This document shows, in pieces, positions 26,570-35,245 of a stretch of DNA of 64,000 nt. The translations under genes and the position numbers were made by a program. Location: assembly GCA_040757085.1 (NCBI GenBank), contig JBFLXJ010000002.1:62001-126000 (forward strand), in the 5' to 3' direction. A model generated the notes under the pieces. It was given only the letters and a program-made list of their open reading frames with translations, was not told the DNA's origin and made no database searches. Every line of letters begins with the position of its first letter. Positions within the stretch are counted from its first letter, which is position 1. Source of the DNA: Bacillota bacterium (GTDB lineage: Bacteria; Bacillota; Sulfobacillia; JACIYH01).

Positions 26570-27376
26570 TTACTGCGGACCGCCATTGCCCAACACCTCG
26601 TCCATACTACCGCTGCGGTAACCCTGCAGGTCCAGGGCCACGTATGCGTAGCCAACCCCCTTCACTGCCCGCACCACTTCCTCCCGGGCCGCCAGCACCG
26701 CCCCAATCTCCCCGGGAGCCACCTCGATGCGGGCCACCGTTCCGTGATGCCTCACACGGACTAGCCGCAGTCCCAGAGTGCGCAGACTCCTTTCCGCCTG
26801 CGCCACCGCCTCCAGACCCGCCCGGGTGATGGCAGTGTGGTAGGGAAACCTGGTGGCCAGGCAGGCCATGGGGGGCAGGTCCCATGTGGGCAACCCTGCC
26901 TCCCGGGACAACTGGCGGATCTCGGATTTGGTGAGCCCGGCCTCCTGCAATGGGCTGCGCACCCCCAGCTCGGCGATGGCCCGCGCTCCCGGCCGGTACT
27001 CCAGCACGTCGCTGGCATTGGAACCCTCCAGGACACACGCCAGCCCGCGATCCCTGGCCACATCCCACAGCAGGGAAAGCAGCGCCCTCTTGCAGTGGTA
27101 GCAACGGTCGGGCGGGTTCGAGGAAAACGCAGGCAGTTCCAGCTCGCGCGTCCTCACCACCAGGTGTAGAACCCCCATGGCTCCGGCCAGTTCCCGGGCG
27201 CGCTCGACCTCATCCTCGGGGTGTATCTCCGAACTTGCCGTTACCGCCAGCAACCGCTGCCCCAGTACCTCCCGGGCCACGTATAGCAAATAAGTACTAT
27301 CCACGCCCCCCGAAAAGGCCACCACAGCACCTGGGATCTCGGAAAGAATGCGTCTCAGATGTTCGTGCTTCGACAT
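26570..27376 (-). CDS. larE: LarE, ATP-dependent sulfur transferase for the nickel pincer cofactor
   Basis: About 268 aa from ATG 27376, with AAGGGGG upstream; the longer frame begins in the DUF1015 gene. The PP-loop is VVAFSGGVDSTYLLYVA, and PDRCYHCKRALLSLL holds the cysteine that donates sulfur in sacrificial LarE enzymes (single Cys 176 in L. plantarum) or binds a cluster in three-cysteine forms; the extra cysteine in PPMACLATR is also conserved in many. It converts the two carboxylates of the LarB product to thiocarboxylates. It follows DUF1015 by 28 bp. Confidence 0.93.
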   Translation of the reverse strand: MSKHEHLRRILSEIPGAVVAFSGGVDSTYLLYVAREVLGQRLLAVTASSEIHPEDEVERARELAGAMGVLHLVVRTRELELPAFSSNPPDRCYHCKRALLSLLWDVARDRGLACVLEGSNASDVLEYRPGARAIAELGVRSPLQEAGLTKSEIRQLSREAGLPTWDLPPMACLATRFPYHTAITRAGLEAVAQAERSLRTLGLRLVRVRHHGTVARIEVAPGEIGAVLAAREEVVRAVKGVGYAYVALDLQGYRSGSMDEVLGNGGPQ

Positions 27377-27404
27377 CGGCCGGCAGACCCCCTTCGATTC
27401 GGGG

Positions 27405-28658
27405 CTAGTCGTCAAGGTCACACATGAGCAACCCCGCGGGCACCTTGGGATGAAAGTAAGTGGTCTTGCGGGGGAAGCGGAAGCCCTCCCGCGCCTTCCG
27501 AAACACCTCCCCGACCGAGACGGCGGGTGGGAAAAAGGCGGCCCGGGCCCGGCCCCCCAGCACCTCCCGCAGGGCGCAAACGGCATCCCTGGTGTACTCC
27601 ACGGCCGCACCAGCTTCGCCCAAGATCCCGCGCGCTGCCACGCCCGCCTCCGAGAGGATGCCGTCGAGGAGCTTCAGGGCCTCGGCCGTTTCCCCGCGGT
27701 AACCCAGGGCCCAGGCTCCCTGGTCGGTCACCGCCACCAGCCGGATGTGGCCGTCCTCCGACCTCGCCGGCGGCGCGAAAGCCTCCCACCAGGAAGCAGC
27801 CCTGTCCTCGCACCCGAAGGGAATATCTCCCGGAATCGGTTCGGTGGTGAAGGCGCCCCGTACCCTTTCCATAATTTGATCCCGGACACCCGGCGAGATC
27901 CGACGCACCACTCGGTGGGTAGGTAGTACCACCAGCCCGGGATCGGTGGTCGCCACCAGGGCGGCCAGGACGCGCCGATGCCCCTCCTCCCCCGTCTCCC
28001 CGGCAAATCTCCGGGCTGACTCGTACCGGTGGTGGCCGTCGGCGATCACCACGGGACCGCTGCCCACCGCCGCGGTCACGCGCTCGATGGCGTCTTCCGC
28101 TGTCACTCTCCAGGCCCGCAGGGCCTCCCCCTCGCCGACGGCCTGCAGATCGGGATCATCGCCCCGCGCCTCCCGCAAGGCGGCCGCCACGCTGCCCTCG
28201 GGGTCCTCGTACAGGGCAAGTATGGGGCTGAACTGGGCCCGGCAGGCGCGCAGCAGGTGCAGGCGGTCTTCCTTGGGCTGGGCCATGGTGTCCTCGTGCG
28301 CCAGTACCCCCGCCGCGACCGTCAGGGTCCCCACTACCGCCGTGCGCACCAGCCGGCGGCCACCGTGCCAGAACTCGTGCTCGCACAGGTAGAAGGCAGG
28401 GAGTCCATCCCGCACCAGAATGCCCGCCCGCCGCCACGCCGTCCACAGGCTGGCCGCCTCCCGGTAACGCTCCGGTGAACCCCCGGCCACGGGGACGGTC
28501 AGCTCCAGACGCACCGCGTTGTACGGGTGGCGGGCGGCCAGCCGCTCCCCCAGGGCGGAATCCACCACGTCGTATGGGGGCGCTATCACGGGACCCAGGT
28601 CGCCGCCCACCACGCGGGGGTCAAAGTGCACGGCACGAAATGGCATGAACCTGGCCAC
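27405..28658 (-). CDS. DUF1015 family protein
   Basis: A 417-aa protein with the DUF1015 pattern: an early GPVIAPPYDVVD, then LYEDPEGSVAAALREA and VIADGHHRYESARRFAGE in the middle. The D-G-H-H-R motif is reminiscent of HPr-kinase/ParB-like serine kinase active sites, and some family members are annotated as SerK-like. That would fit its position between serA and larE in a serine-regulated operon: an SbnI/SerK-type kinase makes phosphoserine from serine. GTG 28658 lies after AGGAGGG. The family link to serine is established only in part. Confidence 0.88.
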   Translation of the reverse strand: MARFMPFRAVHFDPRVVGGDLGPVIAPPYDVVDSALGERLAARHPYNAVRLELTVPVAGGSPERYREAASLWTAWRRAGILVRDGLPAFYLCEHEFWHGGRRLVRTAVVGTLTVAAGVLAHEDTMAQPKEDRLHLLRACRAQFSPILALYEDPEGSVAAALREARGDDPDLQAVGEGEALRAWRVTAEDAIERVTAAVGSGPVVIADGHHRYESARRFAGETGEEGHRRVLAALVATTDPGLVVLPTHRVVRRISPGVRDQIMERVRGAFTTEPIPGDIPFGCEDRAASWWEAFAPPARSEDGHIRLVAVTDQGAWALGYRGETAEALKLLDGILSEAGVAARGILGEAGAAVEYTRDAVCALREVLGGRARAAFFPPAVSVGEVFRKAREGFRFPRKTTYFHPKVPAGLLMCDLDD

Positions 28659-28679
28659 GTCGATCCCTCCTGATCAGTT

Positions 28680-30260
28680 TCACCGCAGGTATACGGGCCG
28701 GACGGAGAGGACACCCTCGACCCGGGCGATCTCAGCCAGGGCATCGGCGGGCGCGGGGGAATCCATACCCAGCACCATGATGGCCTCCCCGCCGCGGATC
28801 TGCCTGGCCACCTGCATGCCCGAGATGTTGACACCGGCCTTGCCCAGGATGGTCCCCACATGCCCGATGATTCCGGGCTGGTCGATGTGAGGGCACACGA
28901 GCATGAAATCGGCCGGAGACACGTCGATGCGGTAACCGTCTATGCGCACCAGACGAGGTTCCCCTCGTGCCGAGAGGCTTCCCCCTACGGCGCGCTCACC
29001 GCGGCTGCTGCTGGTCGAAACGGTGATCCCGCTGGGGTAGCCGTCGGTGTCATCCGCCCTCACCTCGGTCACCCTGATCCCTCTCTCCCGGGCGAGCAGG
29101 GGGGCATTGACCGCGTTCACATGCTCCTGCAGGAGCGGCCGAAGCATCCCCTTCAGCACGGCATTCAGGAGGGGGCGGGTATCCAGGCTGCTCACTTCGC
29201 CCGCCCAGGCCACGCGCACCCCTCGGATCATCCCTTCCGACCACTGCCCGGCGAAACGGCCCAGCATCTCCGCCAGGGGCAGCAAAGGCGCCAACTGCCT
29301 GCTCTCCTCGGGAGCGGGGGCGGGTGCGTTCACCGCATTGGGTACCAGCTCACCCCTCAACACGGCGAGGATGGCGCGGGCGGTTTCGACGGCCACGCTG
29401 GCCTGTGCTTCCGCAGTGGAAGCACCCAGGTGGGGTGTCAGGATCACGTTGTCCAGGCCCAGCAGGGGGTGGCCGGGCGGGAGTGGTTCGGAACTGAATA
29501 CGTCCAGAGCCGCCCCGGCCACCTTACCCTCCTGGAGGGCACGGACCAGCGCCCCCTCGTCCACCACCTCACCCCGGGCGCAGTTGATCAGGCACACCCC
29601 TGGCTTCATGCGCGATATTGCCTCTGCGCCGATCATTCCCCGGGTATCCGGGGTCAGGGGGACGTGCAGGCTGATGAAGTCCGCAGTCGACAAGATCTCT
29701 GCAGGCTCGGCCGGGGTCACGCCCGTAGCGATGGCCCGTTCGGGGGAGACGGCGGGATCGTAGGCGAGCACCCTCATCCCCAGGGCCAGAGCTCGCCTGG
29801 CGACTTCCGACCCGATCCGCCCCAACCCGAACAACCCCAGCGTCTTGCCCCGCACTTCCTTGCCAAGAAAGCGGCTCCTCTCCCAGCGCCCCGACTTCAC
29901 GTGCTGATGGGCCTGGGGAATCTTCCGGGCCAGGCACAGGAGCAACCCGATCGCGTGCTCGGCCACCGCGACCGCGTTGCCGCCCGGCGCGTTGACCACC
30001 ACGATGCCCTTGCGCGTGGCCGCCTCCAGGTCTATGTTGTCGACCCCCACCCCCGCCCGTCCGATCACTTTCAACCGCCGCGCCTCCCCAATGCAGCGTG
30101 CCGTGATGCGGGTGGCGCTGCGAACCATCATCCCGTCGTACTCCCCGATGAGCTCCAGAAGCTGCTCCTCCCGGAGCGGTCCCGTCACCTCAACCTCTGC
30201 CTCTTGCCTGAGCACCTCGACGCCTTCCGGAGCCACTCCGTCCGTCACCAGGATCCGCAT
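28680..30260 (-). CDS. serA: D-3-phosphoglycerate dehydrogenase
   Basis: About 526 aa from ATG 30260 (GGGGGGGCG upstream), the usual length for the long SerA form. N-terminal substrate and NAD domains: MRILVTDGVAPEGVEVL, VGRAGVGVDNIDLEAATRKG, the Rossmann loop LGLFGLGRIGSEVA, LINCARGEVVDEGALV and DNVILTPHLGASTAEAQ with the catalytic His. An intervening ASB domain and a C-terminal ACT domain (PGIIGHVGTILGKAGVNIS) follow, so feedback by serine is likely. It oxidises 3-phosphoglycerate in the first step of serine synthesis. It is second in the serine T-box operon. Confidence 0.96.
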   Translation of the reverse strand: MRILVTDGVAPEGVEVLRQEAEVEVTGPLREEQLLELIGEYDGMMVRSATRITARCIGEARRLKVIGRAGVGVDNIDLEAATRKGIVVVNAPGGNAVAVAEHAIGLLLCLARKIPQAHQHVKSGRWERSRFLGKEVRGKTLGLFGLGRIGSEVARRALALGMRVLAYDPAVSPERAIATGVTPAEPAEILSTADFISLHVPLTPDTRGMIGAEAISRMKPGVCLINCARGEVVDEGALVRALQEGKVAGAALDVFSSEPLPPGHPLLGLDNVILTPHLGASTAEAQASVAVETARAILAVLRGELVPNAVNAPAPAPEESRQLAPLLPLAEMLGRFAGQWSEGMIRGVRVAWAGEVSSLDTRPLLNAVLKGMLRPLLQEHVNAVNAPLLARERGIRVTEVRADDTDGYPSGITVSTSSSRGERAVGGSLSARGEPRLVRIDGYRIDVSPADFMLVCPHIDQPGIIGHVGTILGKAGVNISGMQVARQIRGGEAIMVLGMDSPAPADALAEIARVEGVLSVRPVYLR

Positions 30261-30301
30261 GGTGTTCGCCCCCCCAAAACAGCTTTTGGCCCTCCGCGGC
30301 G

Positions 30302-31474
30302 CTACACGGCCCCCGGGCATCGCCCCTCGCCCGCGAACACCTTTTCCGCAGCCGCCACCGCCAGCCCCGGCTCCAGCTCGGCTCCCAGGTCGCGACACGC
30401 CATCTCCAGGGCTGCCAGGACCACCACCGCATCCTGCCACCCCACCTGTCCCACGTGCCCGATCCGGAAAATCCGCCCGGCCAACGGCCCCTGGCCGCCG
30501 GCCAAAACCACCCCGTAGCGATCCTGGAGCAGGGCGAGAAGCTTACGCCCGTCGAGCCAGTCGGGAACCTTCACCGCCGTGACCGTGTTGGACGCGCACG
30601 CCTCAGCAGCCAGCGTCTCCAGCCCCAGTGCGCGCACACCCGCCCGTATGGCCCGGGCCACCACCGCGTGGCGGCGGAAGACGTTCTCCAGTCCCTCCGC
30701 CTCGAGCAACCGCAGCGACTCCCGCAGGGCGTAAAGCAGGGAAACCGCGGGTGTGTACGGGGTCTGGGGGCTGGGCCTCTCCAGGAACTCACGCGCGCGC
30801 ACGAAGCTCCAGTAGACGCTCTGACACCGGGTTCTCCCTACCTTCTCCCAGGCCTCCTCGCTTACGGCCACCAGCGCCAGCCCGGGCGGCGCCATCAGCC
30901 CCTTTTGGGATGCCCCCACCAGCACATCGATGCCCCACTCGTCGGGGCGCACATCTATGGCCCCCACCGAACTGATCGCATCCACCACGAAGAGCACGTC
31001 GTCCCCCGGGATGGCCCGACGCAGTGCGGGCAGGTCCATGGTCACCCCGGTGGACGTCTCGTTGTGAGTTACCACGAGGATTCTGATGGAGCGGTCGGCC
31101 TCCAGGGCCCGGTTCACCTGGACCGGGTCGACAGGGGCGCCCCAGGGGAACTCCAGGGTTCGTACGTCGGCCCCCATGACGCGCATGATCTCGGCAAAAC
31201 GGGCCCCGAACTCCCCGGCCACCGCCACCAGCACCCTTTCCCCGGGAGCCACCAGGTTGGCGGCAGCCGCTTCCATGGCACCCGTGCCGGCGGCCGGGAA
31301 AATGAGCACCTGGTGGGTCGTCCTGAAGACCCGCTTGAGCGCTCCGGTCACTTCCCCGAGCAGCGCACCGAATTCGGGCCCCCTGTGGTTGATCATGGGC
31401 GCTGCTTCCGCCAGGGCCGCCCGTGCGGGCACGGGCGTGGGCCCCGGAATCATCAGGTACTGCCTGTGCGTCAT
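30302..31474 (-). CDS. PLP-dependent aminotransferase class V (serine-glyoxylate / phosphoserine-type)
   Basis: About 390 aa from ATG 31474, after GGGAGGGAG. Fold-type I, class V: MIPGPTPVPARAALAEA, then HRGPEFGALL, the P-A-A-G-T-G-A-M-E-A phosphate site, VVTHNETSTGV, VVDAISSVGAIDV (PLP Asp) and the Schiff-base Lys in GASQKGLMAPPGL. Annotated relatives include serine-glyoxylate, alanine-glyoxylate and small-form phosphoserine aminotransferases. Being first gene after a Ser T-box and next to serA, it probably serves as the transaminase of serine synthesis in place of SerC. No serB is seen. Confidence 0.9.
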   Translation of the reverse strand: MTHRQYLMIPGPTPVPARAALAEAAPMINHRGPEFGALLGEVTGALKRVFRTTHQVLIFPAAGTGAMEAAAANLVAPGERVLVAVAGEFGARFAEIMRVMGADVRTLEFPWGAPVDPVQVNRALEADRSIRILVVTHNETSTGVTMDLPALRRAIPGDDVLFVVDAISSVGAIDVRPDEWGIDVLVGASQKGLMAPPGLALVAVSEEAWEKVGRTRCQSVYWSFVRAREFLERPSPQTPYTPAVSLLYALRESLRLLEAEGLENVFRRHAVVARAIRAGVRALGLETLAAEACASNTVTAVKVPDWLDGRKLLALLQDRYGVVLAGGQGPLAGRIFRIGHVGQVGWQDAVVVLAALEMACRDLGAELEPGLAVAAAEKVFAGEGRCPGAV

Positions 31475-31504
31475 GGACAACTCCCTCCCTTGCTGCCTCC
31501 GCTG

Positions 31505-31745
31505 CCACGGGGCGAAATAGTAAAAGGCCTCTCGCCCCCTGCTGTCGGGGACGAGAGGCCAACTCCCGCGGTGCCACCCCGCTTGCTGCGACAAAAGCCG
31601 CAACCTCTTGCCGGGCAGTAACGGGCCCATACCGTCCGGGCCTTGGGATGTGCCTCGGCCCGCCCTCAGGGCCGGATCCCCCCGGCCGGGTGGCCAGCTC
31701 GCACCGGCCGCTGGCTCTCTTTGCACCCGCCGTCCGGGGTAATTC
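31505..31745 (-). ncRNA. Serine-specific T-box leader
   Basis: Minus-strand leader of the serine operon. The T-box sequence GGTGGCACCGCGG lies at 31578-31566. It is followed by a terminator hairpin (31560-31526, GGCCTCTCG paired with CGAGAGGCC) and TTTTACTATTT. The Stem I signatures AGAGAGC and GGTGCGAGC are at about 31720-31695. Aligning the descending arm with that of the Trp T-box in this window puts the codon TCC (31676-31674) where the Trp leader has TGG, so the specifier is most likely Ser. Uncharged tRNA-Ser should favour the antiterminator and read-through into the aminotransferase, serA and downstream genes. Confidence 0.88.
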
Positions 31746-31780
31746 GCCCCTCATGGGTTTGGCGGCAGTATTTAGGGCAC

Positions 31781-31809
31781 AGTTTAGCGGCTCTCCGCCG
31801 ACGTGTCAA
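31781..31809 (-). promoter_or_regulatory. Promoter of the serine T-box operon
   Basis: Minus strand TTGACA (31809-31804), a 17-bp spacer and TAAACT (31786-31781). Transcription would start near 31774, just before Stem I, giving a leader of about 300 nt. Confidence 0.82.
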
Positions 31810-31949
31810 GGGCCTGTCGCATTTTGTGCACGCAATCGTGCACGTGACCCACGGATCGTCGGTGCTGGTGGGGGCCACGAAGGGCGGGAACGCCGGCACA
31901 AACCTTCCCCCGATCGCCAAACCGGCCCCGCTCATCGGGCCACGGGTAG

Positions 31950-32621
31950 TTACTCATCCACCGCACCTCCCCCACGGGTGCGCTCCCAGGAGCGCACCGC
32001 CCTCACGAAACCGAAGACTTTATGCCGATCCTTAACTCCGTCCCTTTCCACCCCGCTGGACACGTCCACACCGGCGGGAAGGAGGTGATCCAGGGCTCGA
32101 CCCACATTTTCGGGGGTCAACCCTCCCGCCACGATCACCGGCCTGGGCCACACGATGCTCTGGCCGCTCGCCCACTCCCAGGTGAGACCGGTTCCCCCAC
32201 CCGCCCCGGCGGCGGTGTCGAGCAGAAAGTACTCGGCCAGATTGGCCAACCGCAGCGCCTGCTGTATCGATCGAACTGCCTCCGTCCTTCCCATCCCCAC
32301 TGCCAGGATCAACTTGACGTCGGGCCGTAACCGGCGCAGTGCCGCCATCACGTCGCCGCGGTACCGCCCGTGCCACTGCACGGCGTCCAGGGGCACGGCA
32401 TCAACCAGCCCCAGCAGCCCGTCCAGGTCAGGGCTATCCACCACGCCCACCTTCGTGACCCCCCCGGGGACTCGGGCGGCCAGCACCCGCGCCTGCTCAG
32501 GATCCAGCCGCCGGCGGCTCAAGGGGTGAAACACGAACCCGACCGCGTCAGCTCCCGCCTCCACTGCCCAATCGACCTCCTCGCCCCGGGTCAGGCCGCA
32601 TATCTTCACCAGCACCCCCAT
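31950..32621 (-). CDS. trpF: Phosphoribosylanthranilate isomerase
   Basis: About 223 aa from ATG 32621 with GGGGAGGG upstream; a GTG at 32639 overlaps the trpC stop. TIM barrel with VKICGLTRGEEVDWAVEAGADAVGFVF (catalytic Cys), DAVQWHG, LLDTAAGAGGGTG (Asp) and VIVAGGLTPENV with DVSSGVE at the end. It isomerises phosphoribosylanthranilate to CdRP. Last gene of the trp operon. Confidence 0.95.
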   Translation of the reverse strand: MGVLVKICGLTRGEEVDWAVEAGADAVGFVFHPLSRRRLDPEQARVLAARVPGGVTKVGVVDSPDLDGLLGLVDAVPLDAVQWHGRYRGDVMAALRRLRPDVKLILAVGMGRTEAVRSIQQALRLANLAEYFLLDTAAGAGGGTGLTWEWASGQSIVWPRPVIVAGGLTPENVGRALDHLLPAGVDVSSGVERDGVKDRHKVFGFVRAVRSWERTRGGGAVDE

Positions 32622-32635
32622 CGCCGGCCCTCCCC

Positions 32636-33475
32636 TCACGCCTCGACCCCGCCACCCGCTGCTCCCCAGCCGGCGGCCTCCGGCGGCGCCGCCAGCCAGC
32701 GCAAAGTCCCGGCGGGGTCCGGTGAGGTCAGCAGGGCCTCCCCCACCAGCGCTGCCCTGACCCCGATGGCCGCCAGCCGCTCCAGGTCCGACCGCTGCCG
32801 GATGCCGCTTTCGCTCACCACGGTCACTCCGGGAGGGCAGCGGGGAGCCAGCCGCTCCGTCACTCCCAGGTCGGTGCGGAAAGTGGAAAGGTCCCGGTTG
32901 TTGATGCCCACCAGGTCCACACCTGCTGCCAGCACGCGTTCCAGTTCCGCTTCCTCGTGTACCTCCACAAGCACCTCGATCCCCAGTTCACGAGCCAGCG
33001 CGCAGAACTCCGCCAACCTGGCGTCCGGCAGCACCCGCGCGATGAGGAGCACGGCATCCGCTCCCAGGGCGGCCGTCTCATACACCTGGTACTCGTCCAC
33101 CACGAAGTCCTTACGTAACACCGGCAGGCTGACCGCCCTTCCCACCTCGGCCAGCTCCTCCGGCCGGCCCCGAAAGTACCTGGGCTCGGTCACCACCGAG
33201 ATGGCCCGGGCGCCGGCAGCTTCGTACCGGGAGGCAAGCTCATCGGCCCGGCAGTCGTTCATAAGCGGGCCGCGGGACGGAGAGGCCCGCTTGATCTCGG
33301 CGACGATGGCCGGCCATGCCCGCGACCCCCCGCGTAGGGACTCCCGAAACCGCCGCCGCGGCTGTGCACTGCCAGCCTGGTCCCTGAGCACACCCAGGGG
33401 CAGGCGTGCCCGCCTTCGCGAGACCTCCTCCCGGGCAGCCGACACCAGCACCTCCAGAAATCCGCCCCCAGCCAA
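32636..33475 (-). CDS. trpC: Indole-3-glycerol phosphate synthase
   Basis: A 279-aa TIM barrel starting at TTG 33475 after AGGGGGG. Signatures: VAEIKRASPSRG near residue 60, VLRKDFVVDEYQVYE, DAVLLIARVL, EVHEEAELERVL, GINNRDLSTF and VSESGI. It closes the indole ring to give indole-3-glycerol phosphate. It overlaps the extended trpF frame and lies 12 bp after trpD. Confidence 0.96.
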   Translation of the reverse strand: MAGGGFLEVLVSAAREEVSRRRARLPLGVLRDQAGSAQPRRRFRESLRGGSRAWPAIVAEIKRASPSRGPLMNDCRADELASRYEAAGARAISVVTEPRYFRGRPEELAEVGRAVSLPVLRKDFVVDEYQVYETAALGADAVLLIARVLPDARLAEFCALARELGIEVLVEVHEEAELERVLAAGVDLVGINNRDLSTFRTDLGVTERLAPRCPPGVTVVSESGIRQRSDLERLAAIGVRAALVGEALLTSPDPAGTLRWLAAPPEAAGWGAAGGGVEA

Positions 33476-33487
33476 CAGCGATCCCCC

Positions 33488-34522
33488 CTACGCGGACGCT
33501 TCCCCCTTCAGGACCTCGGCCGTAAAGCGCCGCAGGGCTTCCAACTTGCCCATGGCCCTGCCGCTGTCCACGACCTCGGCAGCCAGGCGAACCCCGTCCC
33601 CCAGATGGGAGGCCATCCCGCTCAGGAAGAGAGCAGCGCCTGCATTCAGCAGCACCACATCCCGTCGCGGGCCCTTCTCCCCCGCCAGCACCGCCCTGAT
33701 GGTTTCCGCATTGTCCCGGGGGGTACCCCCCAGCAACTCATCGCGGCTTGCCCGGGGAAACCCCAGGTCGGTCGCGTCCAGGGCCTCAACCCGCACCCCC
33801 CCGGGAGTGACTTCGGCCACCAGGTTCACCCCCGTGGTGGTCAACTCGTCAAACCCGTCCCCGTGCACCACCAGGGCACGTTCCGTGCCCAGCAGGAGCA
33901 GCACCCGGGCCACCAGTTCCACCAGCGAGGGATGATACACCCCCAGGAGCTGGACCCGGGGCCCGGCCGGATTCGTCAGCGGGCCCAGCAGGTTGAAGAT
34001 GGTGCGCATCCCCAGTTCCCTGCGGGGACCGGCTGCGTGCCTCATGGCGGCATGCAGCCGGGGGGCATAGAGGAACCCGATCCCCACCTCGTCTATGCAG
34101 CGGCCCATCTGGTCCGGTCCCAGGTCCAGGTTCACCCCCAGCGCCTCCAGCACGTCGGCACTGCCAGAACGACTGGACACCCCCCGGTTGCCGTGTTTGG
34201 CTACCGGCTGACCGGCACCGGCTACCACGAAGGCAGCCGCGGTGGATATGTTGAAGCTACCCGAACCATCCCCTCCCGTCCCGCAGGTGTCCACCAGCCT
34301 GCCGTACCGCGAGCGCACGCGTGTGGCCACCGCCCGCATGGCCCGGGCCGACCCCGCGATTTCCGCTGCCGTCTCGCCCTTCATGCGCAGGGCCGTGACG
34401 TAAGCACCGATCTGGGCATCGGTGGCCCTGCCCTCCACAATCTCCCGCATGGCCGCTTCCGCTTCCTCCAGGGAAAGGGAAATCCCGTCCACCACTTTGT
34501 GTAGAGCCGTGCGCAGCACCAT
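33488..34522 (-). CDS. trpD: Anthranilate phosphoribosyltransferase
   Basis: About 344 aa from ATG 34522 with GGGGAGGTGAGC upstream. Signatures: DTCGTGGDGSGSFNISTAAA (PRPP site), AKHGNRGVSSRSGSADVLEALG, and FLYAPRLHAAMRHAAGPRRE, NLLGPLTNPAGP. It joins anthranilate to PRPP. Monofunctional, not fused to TrpG. About 105 bp separate it from trpG. Confidence 0.96.
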   Translation of the reverse strand: MVLRTALHKVVDGISLSLEEAEAAMREIVEGRATDAQIGAYVTALRMKGETAAEIAGSARAMRAVATRVRSRYGRLVDTCGTGGDGSGSFNISTAAAFVVAGAGQPVAKHGNRGVSSRSGSADVLEALGVNLDLGPDQMGRCIDEVGIGFLYAPRLHAAMRHAAGPRRELGMRTIFNLLGPLTNPAGPRVQLLGVYHPSLVELVARVLLLLGTERALVVHGDGFDELTTTGVNLVAEVTPGGVRVEALDATDLGFPRASRDELLGGTPRDNAETIRAVLAGEKGPRRDVVLLNAGAALFLSGMASHLGDGVRLAAEVVDSGRAMGKLEALRRFTAEVLKGEASA

Positions 34523-34627
34523 GCTCACCTCCCCATTCCGAACCGCCGTCACCCGGGTCCGTATCGCCCCCGTCCGCCCGGACTGTCGCCCAGCCCCCTG
34601 AACCGGGCGGGCAACCGGCTCCCCCGG

Positions 34628-35236
34628 TCAGCACTCCCGACCGGTCCCTACCCACCAATCCCTTACCATGCGCAGGAAGTTGGCCAGGATGGTCTTGCCC
34701 GGGGCGGTGAGGATGGACTCGGGGTGAAACTGCACACCCACCACTGGATACCGCCTGTGCCTGATCCCCATGACCATGCCGTCCTCCGTCCAGGCTGTCA
34801 CCTCCAGTTCCGGTGGCAACCGGTGTGGATCCACGACCAGGGAATGATACCTGGTGGCCGGAAACGGATTTGGAACCCCGGCGTAGAGCCCATCTCCGCG
34901 GTGGTGGATGGCGGACACTTTGCCGTGAACCGGCTCCGGGGCCAGCATGACGAGGCCGCCGTACGCCACGGCTATGGCCTGGTGCCCGAGGCACACGCCC
35001 AGCACGGGAATGCGCGACCCCAGTAGCAGCACTGCCTCCACACTTACTCCCGCCGTCTCCGGGCGACCGGGTCCGGGCGATATGACGATGGCTTCCGGGT
35101 TCATCTCGGCCAGGGCGGCAACCTCGACACGGTCGTTTCGGAACACCCTCACTTCCGCCCCCAGCTCCCCCAGGTACTGCACCAGGTTGTAGACGAAAGA
35201 GTCGTAATTATCAAGGATCACCAGCACCGCTTTCAC
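34628..35236 (-). CDS. trpG: Anthranilate synthase component II, glutamine amidotransferase
   Basis: A 202-aa class I amidotransferase. It starts LVILDNYDSFVYNLVQYLGELG, with the oxyanion strand ISPGPGRPE, nucleophile Cys in LGVCLGHQAIA, and the His-Glu pair in VGVQFHPESILT. It supplies ammonia to TrpE. GTG 35236 and the GTG nine bases later are both possible starts. It may also serve PabA's function if none exists elsewhere. Confidence 0.95.
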   Translation of the reverse strand: MKAVLVILDNYDSFVYNLVQYLGELGAEVRVFRNDRVEVAALAEMNPEAIVISPGPGRPETAGVSVEAVLLLGSRIPVLGVCLGHQAIAVAYGGLVMLAPEPVHGKVSAIHHRGDGLYAGVPNPFPATRYHSLVVDPHRLPPELEVTAWTEDGMVMGIRHRRYPVVGVQFHPESILTAPGKTILANFLRMVRDWWVGTGREC

Positions 35237-35245
35237 CCCCCGGAT

